From NCBI GenBank assembly GCA_051880395.1, contig JBJENW010000109.1, forward strand, positions 1 to 64,000: a stretch of 64,000 nt of DNA. The letters run 5' to 3'. This document shows, piece by piece, positions 55,613 to 64,000 of this stretch (within the stretch, counting starts at the first letter, position 1; each line of letters begins with the position of its first letter). This stretch comes from JBJENW01 sp051880395 (GTDB taxonomy: Bacteria; Bacillota; Clostridia; Lachnospirales; Lachnospiraceae). Both the position numbers and the translations under genes were made by a program. Below the pieces are notes generated by a model. It made no database searches. It was not told where the DNA came from and was given only the letters and a program-made list of their open reading frames with translations.

Positions 55613-57451
55613 TTATTTCTTAAATCCTGCACGTTTACGTAAAGTTGGATCTAGAATCCGTTTACGGATTCGCAGATTTTCCGGAGTTACTTCAAGTAAT
55701 TCATCATTATCGATAAATTCTAATGCCTGCTCTAAACTTAAGATCTTTGGTGGGACCAGAGTCAATGCTTCATCGGAAGAAGAAGTACGGGTGTTGGTCA
55801 GGTGTTTCTTTTTGCAGACATTGATCTCGATATCTTCTGCCCGGCTGCTCTGTCCGATGACCATACCGGAGTAAACTTTTTCACCTGGTCCGATGAATAA
55901 TGTACCACGATCCTGCGCACTAAATAAGCCGTAAGTAACAGACTCTCCATTTTCAAATGCGATCAAAGAACCTTGTTTTCGATACTGAATATCTCCACGG
56001 TATGCATCATAGCCGTCAAAAATCGTATTGATGATACCGTTTCCCTTGGTATCGGTCATGAAATCGTTTCGATAACCGATGAGTCCACGGGAAGGAATAC
56101 GGAATTCCAGACGTGTATAGCCGCCGGTGATCGGTCCCATGTTGCGAAGTTCTCCTTTTCGCTGACTTAGGGTATCAATGACGGTACCGGTAAATTCATC
56201 CGGAACATCGACATATGCGATTTCCATCGGTTCTAATTTTTTACCGTTTTCATCGTAGTGATATAACACTTCTGCTTTGCTGACAGCAAATTCATATCCT
56301 TCTCGCCGCATATTTTCAATTAAAACAGATAAATGAAGCTCACCACGTCCAGAAACTTTAAAGCTGTCGGCATTATCGGTTTCTTCTACTCGTAAGCTGA
56401 CATCAGTATTCAGTTCTTTAAACAGACGGTCGCGCAGATGACGGGAGGTAATAAATTTTCCTTCCTGACCAGCCAGCGGCGAATCGTTGACGGAGAAAGT
56501 CATCGAAATCGTCGGCTCGGAAATTTTCTGGAACGGAATGGCCTGCGGGTTATCCATAGAACAGATCGTATCTCCGATATGGATATCTGAAATACCGGAA
56601 ATTGCAACGATGGCACCGATGTTTGCTTCTTCGACATCGACTTTATTTAATCCGCTGAATTCGTACAGTTTGCTGATACGAACTTTCTGTTTTTTGTCCG
56701 GGTCGTGATGGTTTACAACGACAGCTTCCTGGTTTACTTTCAAGGAACCGTTATCAATTTTACCGACACCGATTCGTCCGACATACTCGTTATAATCAAT
56801 GGTACTGATCAAAACCTGTGTATTGGCATCCGGATCACCTTCCGGAGCCGGGATATAATCTAAAATGGTGTCAAACAGCGGAGCCATGTTTTTATCATCA
56901 TTGGATAATTCGCTCAGTTCGTTGACTGCATAGCCGTCTCTGGCAGATGCATAGAGGAATGGACAGTCTAACTGTTCATCGGAAGCATCAAGATCCATAA
57001 ATAACTCTAGTACTTCATCTACGACTTCTTCCGGTCTGGCTTCTGGACGGTCAATTTTATTCAAAACGACGATAACTGGCAGGTTTAAACCAAGTGCTTT
57101 CATCAGAACAAACTTGGTCTGTGGCATAACACCTTCATAGGCATCAACGAGCAAAACGACACCGTTTACCATTTTTAAGACACGTTCTACTTCACCACCG
57201 AAATCAGCATGTCCCGGGGTGTCAATGATATTGATTTTAGTGTCATTGTATTCTACGGCAGTGTTTTTTGAAAGAATGGTGATACCTCTTTCACGCTCGA
57301 TGTCATTGGAGTCCATGACACGTTCCTGCACTTCCTGATTCGCACGGAATGTACCACTTTGTTTCAATAACTGGTCTACCAGTGTGGTTTTTCCATGGTC
57401 AACGTGAGCGATAATGGCGATATTACGAATATCCTCTCTTTTTTGTAACAT
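55613..57451 (-). CDS. typA: Ribosome-associated GTPase TypA/BipA
   Basis: A 612-residue translational GTPase related to EF-G that helps ribosome assembly and stress growth. G1 is IIAHVDHGKTTLVDQ, G2 RGITI, G3 DTPGHADFGGE and G4 LNKIDRPEA; the BipA-specific C-terminal part includes YRKQGSLIAFENGESVTYGL. The start at 57451 on the minus strand follows GAAGGAA; the longer frame adds ten residues with no ribosome site. It faces htrA across a shared terminator. A palindrome ggcctaa/ttaggcc lies at about 57500, upstream. Confidence 0.95.
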   Translation of the reverse strand: MLQKREDIRNIAIIAHVDHGKTTLVDQLLKQSGTFRANQEVQERVMDSNDIERERGITILSKNTAVEYNDTKINIIDTPGHADFGGEVERVLKMVNGVVLLVDAYEGVMPQTKFVLMKALGLNLPVIVVLNKIDRPEARPEEVVDEVLELFMDLDASDEQLDCPFLYASARDGYAVNELSELSNDDKNMAPLFDTILDYIPAPEGDPDANTQVLISTIDYNEYVGRIGVGKIDNGSLKVNQEAVVVNHHDPDKKQKVRISKLYEFSGLNKVDVEEANIGAIVAISGISDIHIGDTICSMDNPQAIPFQKISEPTISMTFSVNDSPLAGQEGKFITSRHLRDRLFKELNTDVSLRVEETDNADSFKVSGRGELHLSVLIENMRREGYEFAVSKAEVLYHYDENGKKLEPMEIAYVDVPDEFTGTVIDTLSQRKGELRNMGPITGGYTRLEFRIPSRGLIGYRNDFMTDTKGNGIINTIFDGYDAYRGDIQYRKQGSLIAFENGESVTYGLFSAQDRGTLFIGPGEKVYSGMVIGQSSRAEDIEINVCKKKHLTNTRTSSSDEALTLVPPKILSLEQALEFIDNDELLEVTPENLRIRKRILDPTLRKRAGFKK

Positions 57452-57865
57452 AAAAATATTCCTTCCTTCTATTTGATCCATTTACATGTGTCCTCGACAG
57501 GGCCTAAAGAATTAGGCCGACCTTCTTATTTTATCATACTTTTGGCAAAGCGCAAGTTTTTTCCTTAATTACAGTATTTCTATGAAAAAATGTAAAAAAA
57601 AGGCGAAAAAAATTAGGAAAGATATACAAAAATGCCAAAGAAAAAAATAGTTTACATAGAAGGGAAAAAATATGATATGATATAAGACAGTACAACACTT
57701 TTTTTAGTAGGAAATAAAGTGGTATCGACAGGGAAAGAGTAATTTCGTAATTTGGAAATGATAATTTAATAAGGCATTCGAAAGGTCTAAATCTTTCGGA
57801 AAGTGAATAATATAAAATCAGAAGATACAGGCTGCGAGGACAGCTTAGAGGAAGGGAGAAATTTC

Positions 57866-58558
57866 ATGGCAGATAAAATTATTGAAAACAATCAGGTAAC
57901 AATTGTAGGTACGATCGTATCGGAGTTTGCGTTTAGTCACGAGGTATTTGGCGAGGGATTTTACATGGTTCAGGTATCCGTGAACAGACTGAGCAACACA
58001 GCAGATTGTTTGCCGGTCATGGTCTCAGAGCGCTTGGTGGATGTAAAGAAAAGTTGCGTCGGACGTCAGGTAACAGTTACGGGACAGTTTCGCTCTTACA
58101 ACCGGCATGAAGAAAAGAAGAATCGTTTGGTTCTGTCTGTATTTGCAAGAGAAATGGAATTTTCAGATGTCGAGGAGGGGGAACAGCAGACGAGTAACCA
58201 GATCTTTTTGGATGGCTACATATGCAAAGCACCGATTTACCGGAAAACACCACTTGGACGGGAAATCGCGGATCTGTTAGTTGCGGTCAATCGTTCGTAT
58301 GGGAAATCGGACTATATTCCGTGCATCTGCTGGGGACGGAATGCGCGATATGCTTCTGGTTTTTCCATTGGAAATCATGTACAGATCTGGGGACGGATTC
58401 AGAGTCGTGAATATGTAAAGAAGATTTCTGAGACAGAGGCAGAAAAACGAGTGGCGTATGAAGTGTCTGTCAGCAAAATCGAATTTCTAGAGCAGGAGGC
58501 AGATGAACAGGCAGGTATAGAGCAGGAAACAGCAGAGAATTCGGAAACAGTTGAATAG
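57866..58558 (+). CDS. Double-OB-fold single-stranded DNA-binding-like protein
   Basis: A 230-residue protein with two OB folds of SSB type: one at about residues 8-95 (VTIVGTIVSEFAFSHEVFGE) and one at about 110-210 (QIFLDGYICKAPIYRKTPLG, CICWGRNARYASGFSIGNHV). Usual bacterial SSB has one OB fold and an acidic DDDIPF-like tail; here the tail is Glu-rich without that motif. It probably binds single-stranded nucleic acid but is not the main replicative SSB. ATG 57866 follows GGAAGGGAG. It is preceded by a 380-bp gap with no clear gene. Confidence 0.75.
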   Translation: MADKIIENNQVTIVGTIVSEFAFSHEVFGEGFYMVQVSVNRLSNTADCLPVMVSERLVDVKKSCVGRQVTVTGQFRSYNRHEEKKNRLVLSVFAREMEFSDVEEGEQQTSNQIFLDGYICKAPIYRKTPLGREIADLLVAVNRSYGKSDYIPCICWGRNARYASGFSIGNHVQIWGRIQSREYVKKISETEAEKRVAYEVSVSKIEFLEQEADEQAGIEQETAENSETVE

Positions 58559-58736
58559 CTGCAAGTGGGAAAAGTTGCATTTTCAAAACAGATGTGGTAT
58601 GTTTAAACAGAACGAAACCAGATAAAAGAGAAAGTTGCCCTGTGAAAAGTTTCGCAAGGCAGCTTGTCTTTTTCAAAGAAAAAACATCCGGTAAACGAAA
58701 AAAAACGGACACGGAGGATACTGGGAGGTATCGTTT

Positions 58737-59222
58737 ATGGAAGAAGGAAAAGTAAAGATTTTTTATGGGGAGGGAAGAGGAAAAACCAATGCTGCGATCG
58801 GACGTGCGATCCAGATGGCGGCACAGGGAAAAACAGCCACGATCATTCAGTTCTTGAAGCGCAAAGACGAGGATATGGATCGGATTATGGCACGATTGGA
58901 ACCGGAAATCCGGTGTTTCCGCTTTGAAAAACGTGCGGAAAATTACGAAAATCTTTCTCTGCAGGAGCGGGAGGAAGAACGGATCAATTTGAAAAATGGT
59001 GTGAATTATGCGAAAAAAGTACTTCAGACAGGGGAAAGCAATTTATTGGTATTAGATGAAATACTAGGGCTGATCGATTGTAAAATTATTGCATGGGATG
59101 AACTTTTACCTGCCATAGAAGCCAGATCCACAGATACAGAAGTGATTCTTACCGGTCGTGTGATCAACGAAGAGATCCGACAGGCTGCGGATGAAATCTG
59201 TCACATTGTAGCAGAGAAATAG
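58737..59222 (+). CDS. CobA/CobO/BtuR-type corrinoid adenosyltransferase-like protein
   Basis: A 161-residue P-loop protein. The N-terminal FYGEGRGKTNAAIGRAIQMA is the CobA family Walker loop, and LLVLDEILGLIDCKIIAWDE the second conserved block. Family members transfer an adenosyl group from ATP to cob(I)alamin or cobinamide. Glu and Arg replace the usual Asp and Lys/Thr in the loop, so some divergence is visible. No other cobalamin gene is near. The start follows GGGAGG. Confidence 0.8.
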   Translation: MEEGKVKIFYGEGRGKTNAAIGRAIQMAAQGKTATIIQFLKRKDEDMDRIMARLEPEIRCFRFEKRAENYENLSLQEREEERINLKNGVNYAKKVLQTGESNLLVLDEILGLIDCKIIAWDELLPAIEARSTDTEVILTGRVINEEIRQAADEICHIVAEK

Positions 59223-59241
59223 AGAAAATGATGCGGTTTGC

Positions 59242-59270
59242 TTGACAAGCAAAAAGCACAGTGCTATAGT
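59242..59270 (+). promoter_or_regulatory. Promoter of the lysine riboswitch-dapA transcript
   Basis: TTGACA (59242-59247) and TATAGT (59265-59270) are exactly 17 bp apart. Confidence 0.88.
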
Positions 59271-59312
59271 GAAAAAAGCAAGAGAAACGCTAAAATTTTA
59301 AATATCGCAAAA

Positions 59313-59484
59313 AAAGATAGAGGTTGCGTGATGCATAAGTAACCGATTGGATGTGGCAGACACAAGTGAAAGTCGGGGAAAGGGAAGCACGCCGAAAGTG
59401 CAGTACCTCTGCAGTGCTGTGCTTGGGCATAGGTTGAAGAAGTCTATGACTGTCATCAAGAGTTTGGTGGGGCGCTATCACGAA
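59313..59484 (+). promoter_or_regulatory. Lysine riboswitch (L box)
   Basis: The aptamer runs agaggttgcg...ataagtaac, cggggaaaggga, gccgaaagtgc, gtgcttgggc, a tgaagaagtctatgactgtc block and gcgctatcacg, the order of conserved L-box segments. A terminator follows at 59496. It precedes dapA, so lysine should stop transcription of dapA-dapB. Confidence 0.93.
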
Positions 59485-59495
59485 TCATAGAAGAA

Positions 59496-59523
59496 AGCCG
59501 GCTTACCAGAGAGTCGGCTTTTT
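59496..59523 (+). terminator. Riboswitch expression-platform terminator
   Basis: agccggc pairs with gtcggct and is followed by T5, 12 bp after the lysine aptamer. Confidence 0.88.
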
Positions 59524-59551
59524 GTATACTTTGTCTTTCTGTTTGCGAAAA

Positions 59552-59714
59552 ATGTTCTCTCGGAATCTCTTTGTGCTTGATTTTGTGAGATGATTTTTTG
59601 TCAGATGTGCACAAATTTATGAGGCGTACGTGGAACGTACGTTGATTAAATTTGTGTGCATCTGGCGGAAAATCAGCCGCAAAAGCGGGCACAAGGGAGA
59701 TTCCGAGAGAACAT
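59552..59714. repeat. Family 2 palindromic element, copy 2 (dapA leader)
   Basis: The 163-bp foldback begins atgttctctcggaatctc and ends gagattccgagagaacat. It differs from copy 1 at about seven positions. It lies between the lysine riboswitch terminator and dapA and ends 22 bp before the dapA start codon, so it is transcribed into dapA mRNA whenever the riboswitch allows read-through. Confidence 0.9.
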
Positions 59715-59736
59715 AAAATAAGTATGGAGGGCTGTC

Positions 59737-60627
59737 ATGGCAATTTTTGAAGGAGCAGGTGTTGCAATCGTCACACCGATGAAAGAAAATTTAGATGTAG
59801 ATTATGAAAAATTAGAGGAACTTATTGAGTTTCAGATTCAAAACGGAACCGACTGTATCGTGATCGCAGGAACGACGGGCGAGAGTGCTACATTGACGAT
59901 GCAGGAGCATGCAGAGGTGATCAAAAAAGCGATCGAATTCACAAAACATCGGATTCCGGTCATCGCAGGAACCGGTTCAAATTGCACAAGAACCGCAATT
60001 CAGTTGTCAAAGGAAGCAGAAGAAGCAGGGGCAGACGGACTTTTAGTTGTGACGCCATATTATAATAAAGCAACACAGGCCGGGCTGATCAGTCACTACA
60101 GCCAGATTGCAGATTCCGTAAAACTGCCGATCGTGATGTACAATGTACCAGGCAGAACCGGATGTAATCTGCTGCCGGAAACGGTTGCGACTTTATTCCA
60201 GACAAAATCGAATTTATGTGCATTAAAAGAAGCAACCGGAAATATGGCACAGGCATCAAAGACGATGTATCTGACAGACGGTAAACTCGATATGTATTCC
60301 GGAGAAGATGGTTTAGTCGTACCATTGTTATCCATTGGCGCAAAGGGTGTTATTTCTGTGCTTTCTAATATCGCACCGGCTCAGACACATGAAATGGTAG
60401 CAAGCTTCTTAAATGGAGATGTAAAAAAGGCAAATGAGATTCAGAGAAAAGCAATACCATTGGTTGACGCACTGTTTTCAGAGGTAAATCCGATTCCGGT
60501 TAAGAAAGCATTGAATTTGATGGGAATGAATGTTGGAGGACTGAGAAGTCCGTTGACAGAGATGGATGCAGCAAAAGCAGAAGTATTGAAGGAAGCAATG
60601 AAGGAGTTTGGAATCAAACTGGCATAA
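59737..60627 (+). CDS. dapA: 4-hydroxy-tetrahydrodipicolinate synthase
   Basis: A 296-residue aldolase-type TIM barrel that condenses pyruvate with aspartate semialdehyde, the first step to DAP and lysine. The Schiff-base lysine is near residue 164 in CALKEATGN; GTTGESAT and the catalytic tyrosine in TPYYNKA are present. The ATG follows GGAGGG. It is controlled by the upstream lysine riboswitch and followed by dapB. Confidence 0.96.
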   Translation: MAIFEGAGVAIVTPMKENLDVDYEKLEELIEFQIQNGTDCIVIAGTTGESATLTMQEHAEVIKKAIEFTKHRIPVIAGTGSNCTRTAIQLSKEAEEAGADGLLVVTPYYNKATQAGLISHYSQIADSVKLPIVMYNVPGRTGCNLLPETVATLFQTKSNLCALKEATGNMAQASKTMYLTDGKLDMYSGEDGLVVPLLSIGAKGVISVLSNIAPAQTHEMVASFLNGDVKKANEIQRKAIPLVDALFSEVNPIPVKKALNLMGMNVGGLRSPLTEMDAAKAEVLKEAMKEFGIKLA

Positions 60628-60652
60628 GTGTACGAAAAGGAGAAAGAAAAAA

Positions 60653-61411
60653 ATGACAAAAGTGATCATGCATGGCTGTAATGGTAGAATGGGACAGGTG
60701 ATTTCCGGTCTTTGCGAGAAAGATCCGGATGTAGAGATCGTAGCAGGTGTAGATATTAATGATGAAGGAAAAAATTCATACCCTGTTTTTACAGAAATTG
60801 CAAAATGTGATGTAGAAGCAGATGCAGTGATTGATTTTTCCAATGTATCCTGTATCGATGGACTCCTCAGCTGGTGTGAAGAAAAACAGATGCCGGTTGT
60901 TGTCTGCACAACCGGATTGTCAGATGCACAGATGGAAAAGTTGAAAGCAGCTTCCGAAAAAACAGCTGTTTTAAAATCAGCAAATATGTCATTGGGAATC
61001 AATACCATTATGGAACTTTTGAAAGAGGCAGTCAAAGTATTGTATCCGGCAGGATTTGATGTGGAGATCGTGGAAAAGCACCATAATCAGAAACTGGATG
61101 CACCAAGCGGAACGGCACTTGCCCTTGCAGATTCCATGAATGAAGAAATGGATCAGATGTATGAATATAAATATGACCGTTCACAGGAACGCAAAAAAAG
61201 AGAGAGAAACGAAATTGGTATTTCGGCCGTTCGTGGAGGAACGATCGTAGGAGAACATGAGGTGATCTTCGCTGGTACAGATGAAGTGATCACCATTAAA
61301 CATACCGCATACTCTCGTGCTATTTTTGGAAAAGGTGCAATTGAGGCGGCAAAATATTTAGCTGGCAAAAAGAGCGGATTTTATGATATGGCCGATGTGA
61401 TCAAAGGTTAG
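60653..61411 (+). CDS. dapB: 4-hydroxy-tetrahydrodipicolinate reductase
   Basis: A 252-residue NAD(P)H reductase for the second step to DAP. The nucleotide loop is MHGCNGRMGQVI near the start and the substrate motif EKHHNQKLDAPSGTA near residue 140. ATG 60653 follows AAAAGGAGAAAG, 25 bp after dapA; the in-frame frame from 60608 starts inside dapA and has no site. Length is slightly short of the usual ~265 residues but complete. Confidence 0.95.
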   Translation: MTKVIMHGCNGRMGQVISGLCEKDPDVEIVAGVDINDEGKNSYPVFTEIAKCDVEADAVIDFSNVSCIDGLLSWCEEKQMPVVVCTTGLSDAQMEKLKAASEKTAVLKSANMSLGINTIMELLKEAVKVLYPAGFDVEIVEKHHNQKLDAPSGTALALADSMNEEMDQMYEYKYDRSQERKKRERNEIGISAVRGGTIVGEHEVIFAGTDEVITIKHTAYSRAIFGKGAIEAAKYLAGKKSGFYDMADVIKG

Positions 61412-61446
61412 TGTGGGTTGAGAAAGGAAGAAATCCACAAAAAGGG

Positions 61447-61475
61447 TTGAAAATTCTTTCGCCGTATGTTAGTAT
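61447..61475 (+). promoter_or_regulatory. Promoter of the aspS T-box transcript
   Basis: TTGAAA (61447-61452) and TAGTAT (61470-61475) are 17 bp apart, just after dapB. Confidence 0.65.
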
Positions 61476-61481
61476 ACAGAA

Positions 61482-61757
61482 AGTAGAAAAAGGCAGAGAA
61501 AGAGACTCTTTTCTTCAGAGAGCGACAGGAAAAAGGCGTCACCGACTGAGAGCGCTTTTCGAAGGAGAAGAAAAAGGGAACACTCCGGAGCTGATCGTTC
61601 GAAAAATTTTTGAGAGTCTAGTAGGACGATACGAGGCTGCGCGTTAAGCAGAAAAGAGGAAGAATCATTGGATTCTTCGAAGCGGGTGGTACCGCGGATA
61701 ATTCGATTATTCGCCCTGCGATATGAGTTTAAACTTGTATCGCAGGGCTTTTTTGTG
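61482..61757 (+). promoter_or_regulatory. T-box leader of aspS-gatCAB
   Basis: The tRNA-end-binding T-box sequence GGGTGGTACCGCG is perfect at 61684-61696 and a strong terminator follows (gccctgcgata with tatcgcagggc plus T6, 61712-61757). The AGAGAG block and a distal stem of Stem I lie at 61525-61565. An AAC (Asn) triplet occurs at 61579-61581, in the zone where the specifier is expected, but I could not fold the stem reliably, so Asp versus Asn is open. Confidence 0.9.
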
Positions 61758-61828
61758 TAAGAGACCATTTTTATGCAAAAAACAAAGGTTACAAAATGTT
61801 TAAGTAAAGATAAAAAGGAGAACAGAAA

Positions 61829-63574
61829 ATGAGTAACATTTACAGAGATGTCACATTGAATCAGATTAGTGAATCAGATATCGGAAAAGAAATCCGAATT
61901 GCCGGATGGGTAGAAAATATCCGTGACCATGGCGGCGTTTCTTTTTTGGATATCCGCGATATGTATGCAGTTGTCCAGGTGGTAATTCGTGATACTGCAT
62001 TGCTGGAAGGAATCAGAAAAGAGCAGGCAGTTTCGATAGAAGGTTTGATCGAAAAAAGAGATGAGGAAACTTACAATCCAAAGATTCCAACGGGAACCAT
62101 CGAGTTAGAGGCACATAAAATCCAGATTGTTGGTGAAGTATACAAGACACTTCCGTTTGAAATTCAGACCAGCAAAGAGGTTCGTGAGGATGTCCGTTTG
62201 AAATATCGTTATCTGGATTTGAGAAATCAGAAAGTAAAGGATAATATTATTTTCCGTTCCCAGGTTATCGCATTTTTGCGCCAGAAAATGACAGAGATGG
62301 GATTTTTAGAGATTCAGACACCGATTCTTTGTGCATCTTCTCCGGAAGGTGCGCGTGATTATATTGTACCATCTCGTAAATTCAAAGGAAAATTTTATGC
62401 ACTGCCACAGGCACCGCAGCAGTATAAGCAGCTGTTGATGGTATCCGGATTTGATAAGTATTTCCAGATCGCACCGTGTTTCCGTGACGAGGATGCCAGA
62501 GCAGACCGTTCACCGGGAGAATTCTATCAGTTAGACTTTGAAATGAGTTTTGCGACACAGGAAGATGTCTTCAAAGTAGGAGAAGAAGTTTTATCTGCGA
62601 CATTTGAAAAATTTGCACCGGAAGGTTCCGTAGTCACACAGGCACCATATCCGATCATCAGCTACAAACAGGCAATGTTGGAGTTTGGTTCCGATAAACC
62701 GGATTTGCGTAACCCGCTTCGTATCATCGATGTGACAGAATTTTTCCAGAGATGTACGTTCAAACCATTTATCGGAAAAACGGTCCGTGCGATCAAAGTA
62801 CATGCAGATATGTCAAAAGGTTTCCATGAAAAATTGTTGAAATTTGCGACAGGAATCGGCATGGGTGGACTTGGTTATCTGGAAGTATTAGAGGACAAAT
62901 CTTATAAGGGACCAATTGATAAATTTATTCCGGATGATATGAAAGAAGAATTCCGTGAACTTGCAGGGCTGGAAATCGGAGATACCATTTTCTTTATGGC
63001 TGACCGCGAGGATAAAGCAGCTTACTATGCAGGTATGATTCGTAACGAATTAGGTGAAAAACTGGATTTAATTGAGAAAAATGCATATCGTTTCTGTTAT
63101 GTAAATGATTTTCCTATGTATGAGAAAGATCCGGAAACGAAGAAAATCGGCTTTACGCACAACCCATTCTCTATGCCGCAAGGTGGCTTAGAGGCGTTGA
63201 ATACGCAGGATCCACTGGATATTTTGGCATATCAGTATGATATCGTCTGCAACGGAATCGAGTTGTCTTCCGGTGCGGTTCGTAACCATGATATGCAGAT
63301 TATGGTAAAAGCATTTGAAATTGCAGGATATGACGAAGAAACATTGAAGACAAAATTCGGTGCATTGTATGAGGCATTTCAGTTTGGAGCACCGCCACAT
63401 GCAGGTATGGCACCAGGTGTGGATCGAATGATCATGTTACTGCGCAACGAGGAAAATATTCGTGAAGTAATTGCATATCCAATGAATGGAAATGCAGAGG
63501 ATTTGATGTGCGGCGCACCAAGCGAGATCACAGAGCAGCAGCTTCGGGAAGCGCATATCAAGGTGAGAGCGTAA
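61829..63574 (+). CDS. aspS: Aspartyl-tRNA synthetase (probably non-discriminating)
   Basis: A 581-residue class II enzyme. An N-terminal OB fold binds the anticodon (IRIAGWVENIRDHGGVSFLD). Motif 2 reads CFRDEDARADR. The bacterial GAD insertion covers about residues 280-420, and motif 3 is GMAPGVDRMIMLL. Bacterial-type AspRS beside gatCAB usually charges both tRNA-Asp and tRNA-Asn, the latter then being amidated. The start follows AAAAAGGAG. It is regulated by the preceding T-box. Confidence 0.94.
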   Translation: MSNIYRDVTLNQISESDIGKEIRIAGWVENIRDHGGVSFLDIRDMYAVVQVVIRDTALLEGIRKEQAVSIEGLIEKRDEETYNPKIPTGTIELEAHKIQIVGEVYKTLPFEIQTSKEVREDVRLKYRYLDLRNQKVKDNIIFRSQVIAFLRQKMTEMGFLEIQTPILCASSPEGARDYIVPSRKFKGKFYALPQAPQQYKQLLMVSGFDKYFQIAPCFRDEDARADRSPGEFYQLDFEMSFATQEDVFKVGEEVLSATFEKFAPEGSVVTQAPYPIISYKQAMLEFGSDKPDLRNPLRIIDVTEFFQRCTFKPFIGKTVRAIKVHADMSKGFHEKLLKFATGIGMGGLGYLEVLEDKSYKGPIDKFIPDDMKEEFRELAGLEIGDTIFFMADREDKAAYYAGMIRNELGEKLDLIEKNAYRFCYVNDFPMYEKDPETKKIGFTHNPFSMPQGGLEALNTQDPLDILAYQYDIVCNGIELSSGAVRNHDMQIMVKAFEIAGYDEETLKTKFGALYEAFQFGAPPHAGMAPGVDRMIMLLRNEENIREVIAYPMNGNAEDLMCGAPSEITEQQLREAHIKVRA

Positions 63575-63626
63575 GTTTAGAAAAGAGTATGCTTGGAATC
63601 AAAGGGAAAGAAAAGGAGGAAACGCG

Positions 63627-63920
63627 ATGGCAAATCATATCTCCGATGAAACCATAGAGTATGTTGGAATTCTGGCAAAGCTGGAACTGGCAGAGGATGA
63701 AAAAGAGCAGGCAAAAAAAGACATGGAACGGATGCTGGATTACATTGACAAATTGAATGAGTTAGATACCAGTGAGGTAGAACCGATGTCTCATGTATTT
63801 GCAGTAGAGAATGTATTTCGTGAGGATGTTGTAACAAACGAAGATGATTCGGAAAACATGTTAAAGAATGCACCGGAAGTAAAGAACCAGGGCTATGTTG
63901 TGCCGAAGACGATCGTATAA
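63627..63920 (+). CDS. gatC: Aspartyl/glutamyl-tRNA amidotransferase subunit C
   Basis: A 97-residue GatC, the belt subunit of the GatCAB complex that converts Asp-tRNA-Asn (and Glu-tRNA-Gln) to the amide forms. Family marks are ISDETIEYVGILAKLELAED at the start and EVEPMSHVFAVENVFREDVV in the middle. It stands 52 bp after aspS and 47 bp before gatA, so the operon is aspS-gatC-gatA and probably gatB. Confidence 0.94.
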   Translation: MANHISDETIEYVGILAKLELAEDEKEQAKKDMERMLDYIDKLNELDTSEVEPMSHVFAVENVFREDVVTNEDDSENMLKNAPEVKNQGYVVPKTIV

Positions 63921-63967
63921 ACGGGTGACGTCCAGATACGAAAAAAAAGAAAGAAGGAGGTTCCCAT

Positions 63968-64000
63968 ATGAGTCTTACAAGCCTTACGGCCGTAGAATTA
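63968..64000 (+). CDS. gatA: Amidotransferase subunit A, first 11 codons (cut by window end)
   Basis: MSLTSLTAVEL is preceded by AAGAAGGAGG at ideal spacing. The product is assigned from its place after gatC and a start like that of other GatA proteins; only 33 bases are visible. Confidence 0.75.
   Translation, partial: MSLTSLTAVEL

Noticed and set aside
57482..57800. Possible RNA element between typA and the double-OB protein
   Set aside because: Only a short ggcctaa/ttaggcc palindrome and weak AT-rich promoter-like words are visible; nothing specific enough to call.

Overview
The window reads as chromosome of a spore-forming, anaerobic, low-GC Firmicute of the Clostridia, most like a Lachnospiraceae gut bacterium. 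The grounds are a spoIIA operon (spoIIAA-spoIIAB-sigF), spoVAD-spoVAE, a type-2 IleRS under a T-box, the DapL route to diaminopimelate, an aspS-gatCAB operon under a T-box, strong AGGAGG ribosome sites and A/T-rich intergenic DNA. No rRNA, tRNA, transposase, prophage or CRISPR array is visible.

Layout. 1-2.2 kb: the end of a repeat element, an ECF sigma/anti-sigma pair, and two decayed reverse-strand genes (TetR-like, ABC-2 permease-like). 2.2-7.7 kb: plsC, then ddl-murF on the minus strand, a large foldback repeat, and a rubredoxin/glutamate-synthase-like fusion. 7.8-18.9 kb: a sugar-binding lipoprotein with a chemoreceptor, T-box-ileS, glgP, an S51-like protein lacking its serine, and a CPBP protease. 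19-26 kb: folC, a zinc-ribbon TPR protein, spoIIA, bioB and tcdA. 26-35 kb: a large Big_2 surface protein, a cation/proton antiporter and CIRCE-clpB, separated by foldback repeats. 35-43 kb: a NodB deacetylase, rarA, a class Ic aminotransferase, lgt, an EAL protein, a LytTR regulator and a probable noncoding transcript. 43-52 kb: spoVAD/AE, a lipoprotein, guaB, a HisA homologue, glnA with an ANTAR regulator, dapF and dapL. 52-64 kb: a composite repeat, htrA, typA, a double-OB SSB, a CobA-like enzyme, lysine riboswitch-dapA-dapB, and T-box-aspS-gatC-gatA (gatA cut by the window end).

The genes fit together in cell wall and lysine supply (dapA, dapB, dapL, dapF, ddl, murF), nitrogen flow (glnA, ANTAR protein), tRNA charging controlled by uncharged tRNA, and sporulation.

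The most unusual content is two families of palindromic repeats. Family 1 consists of foldback elements: five with cores of about 400 bp, two of about 250 bp, and two fragments. Their long stems differ in sequence from copy to copy, yet each copy pairs with itself almost perfectly. Several copies start exactly at the stop codon of a gene that has no visible terminator of its own. Family 2 is a 163-bp palindrome present twice, each copy ending 21-22 nt before a start codon (spoIIAA and dapA). A candidate 590-nt noncoding RNA with repeated TGGGGAA motifs lies beside the LytTR regulator.
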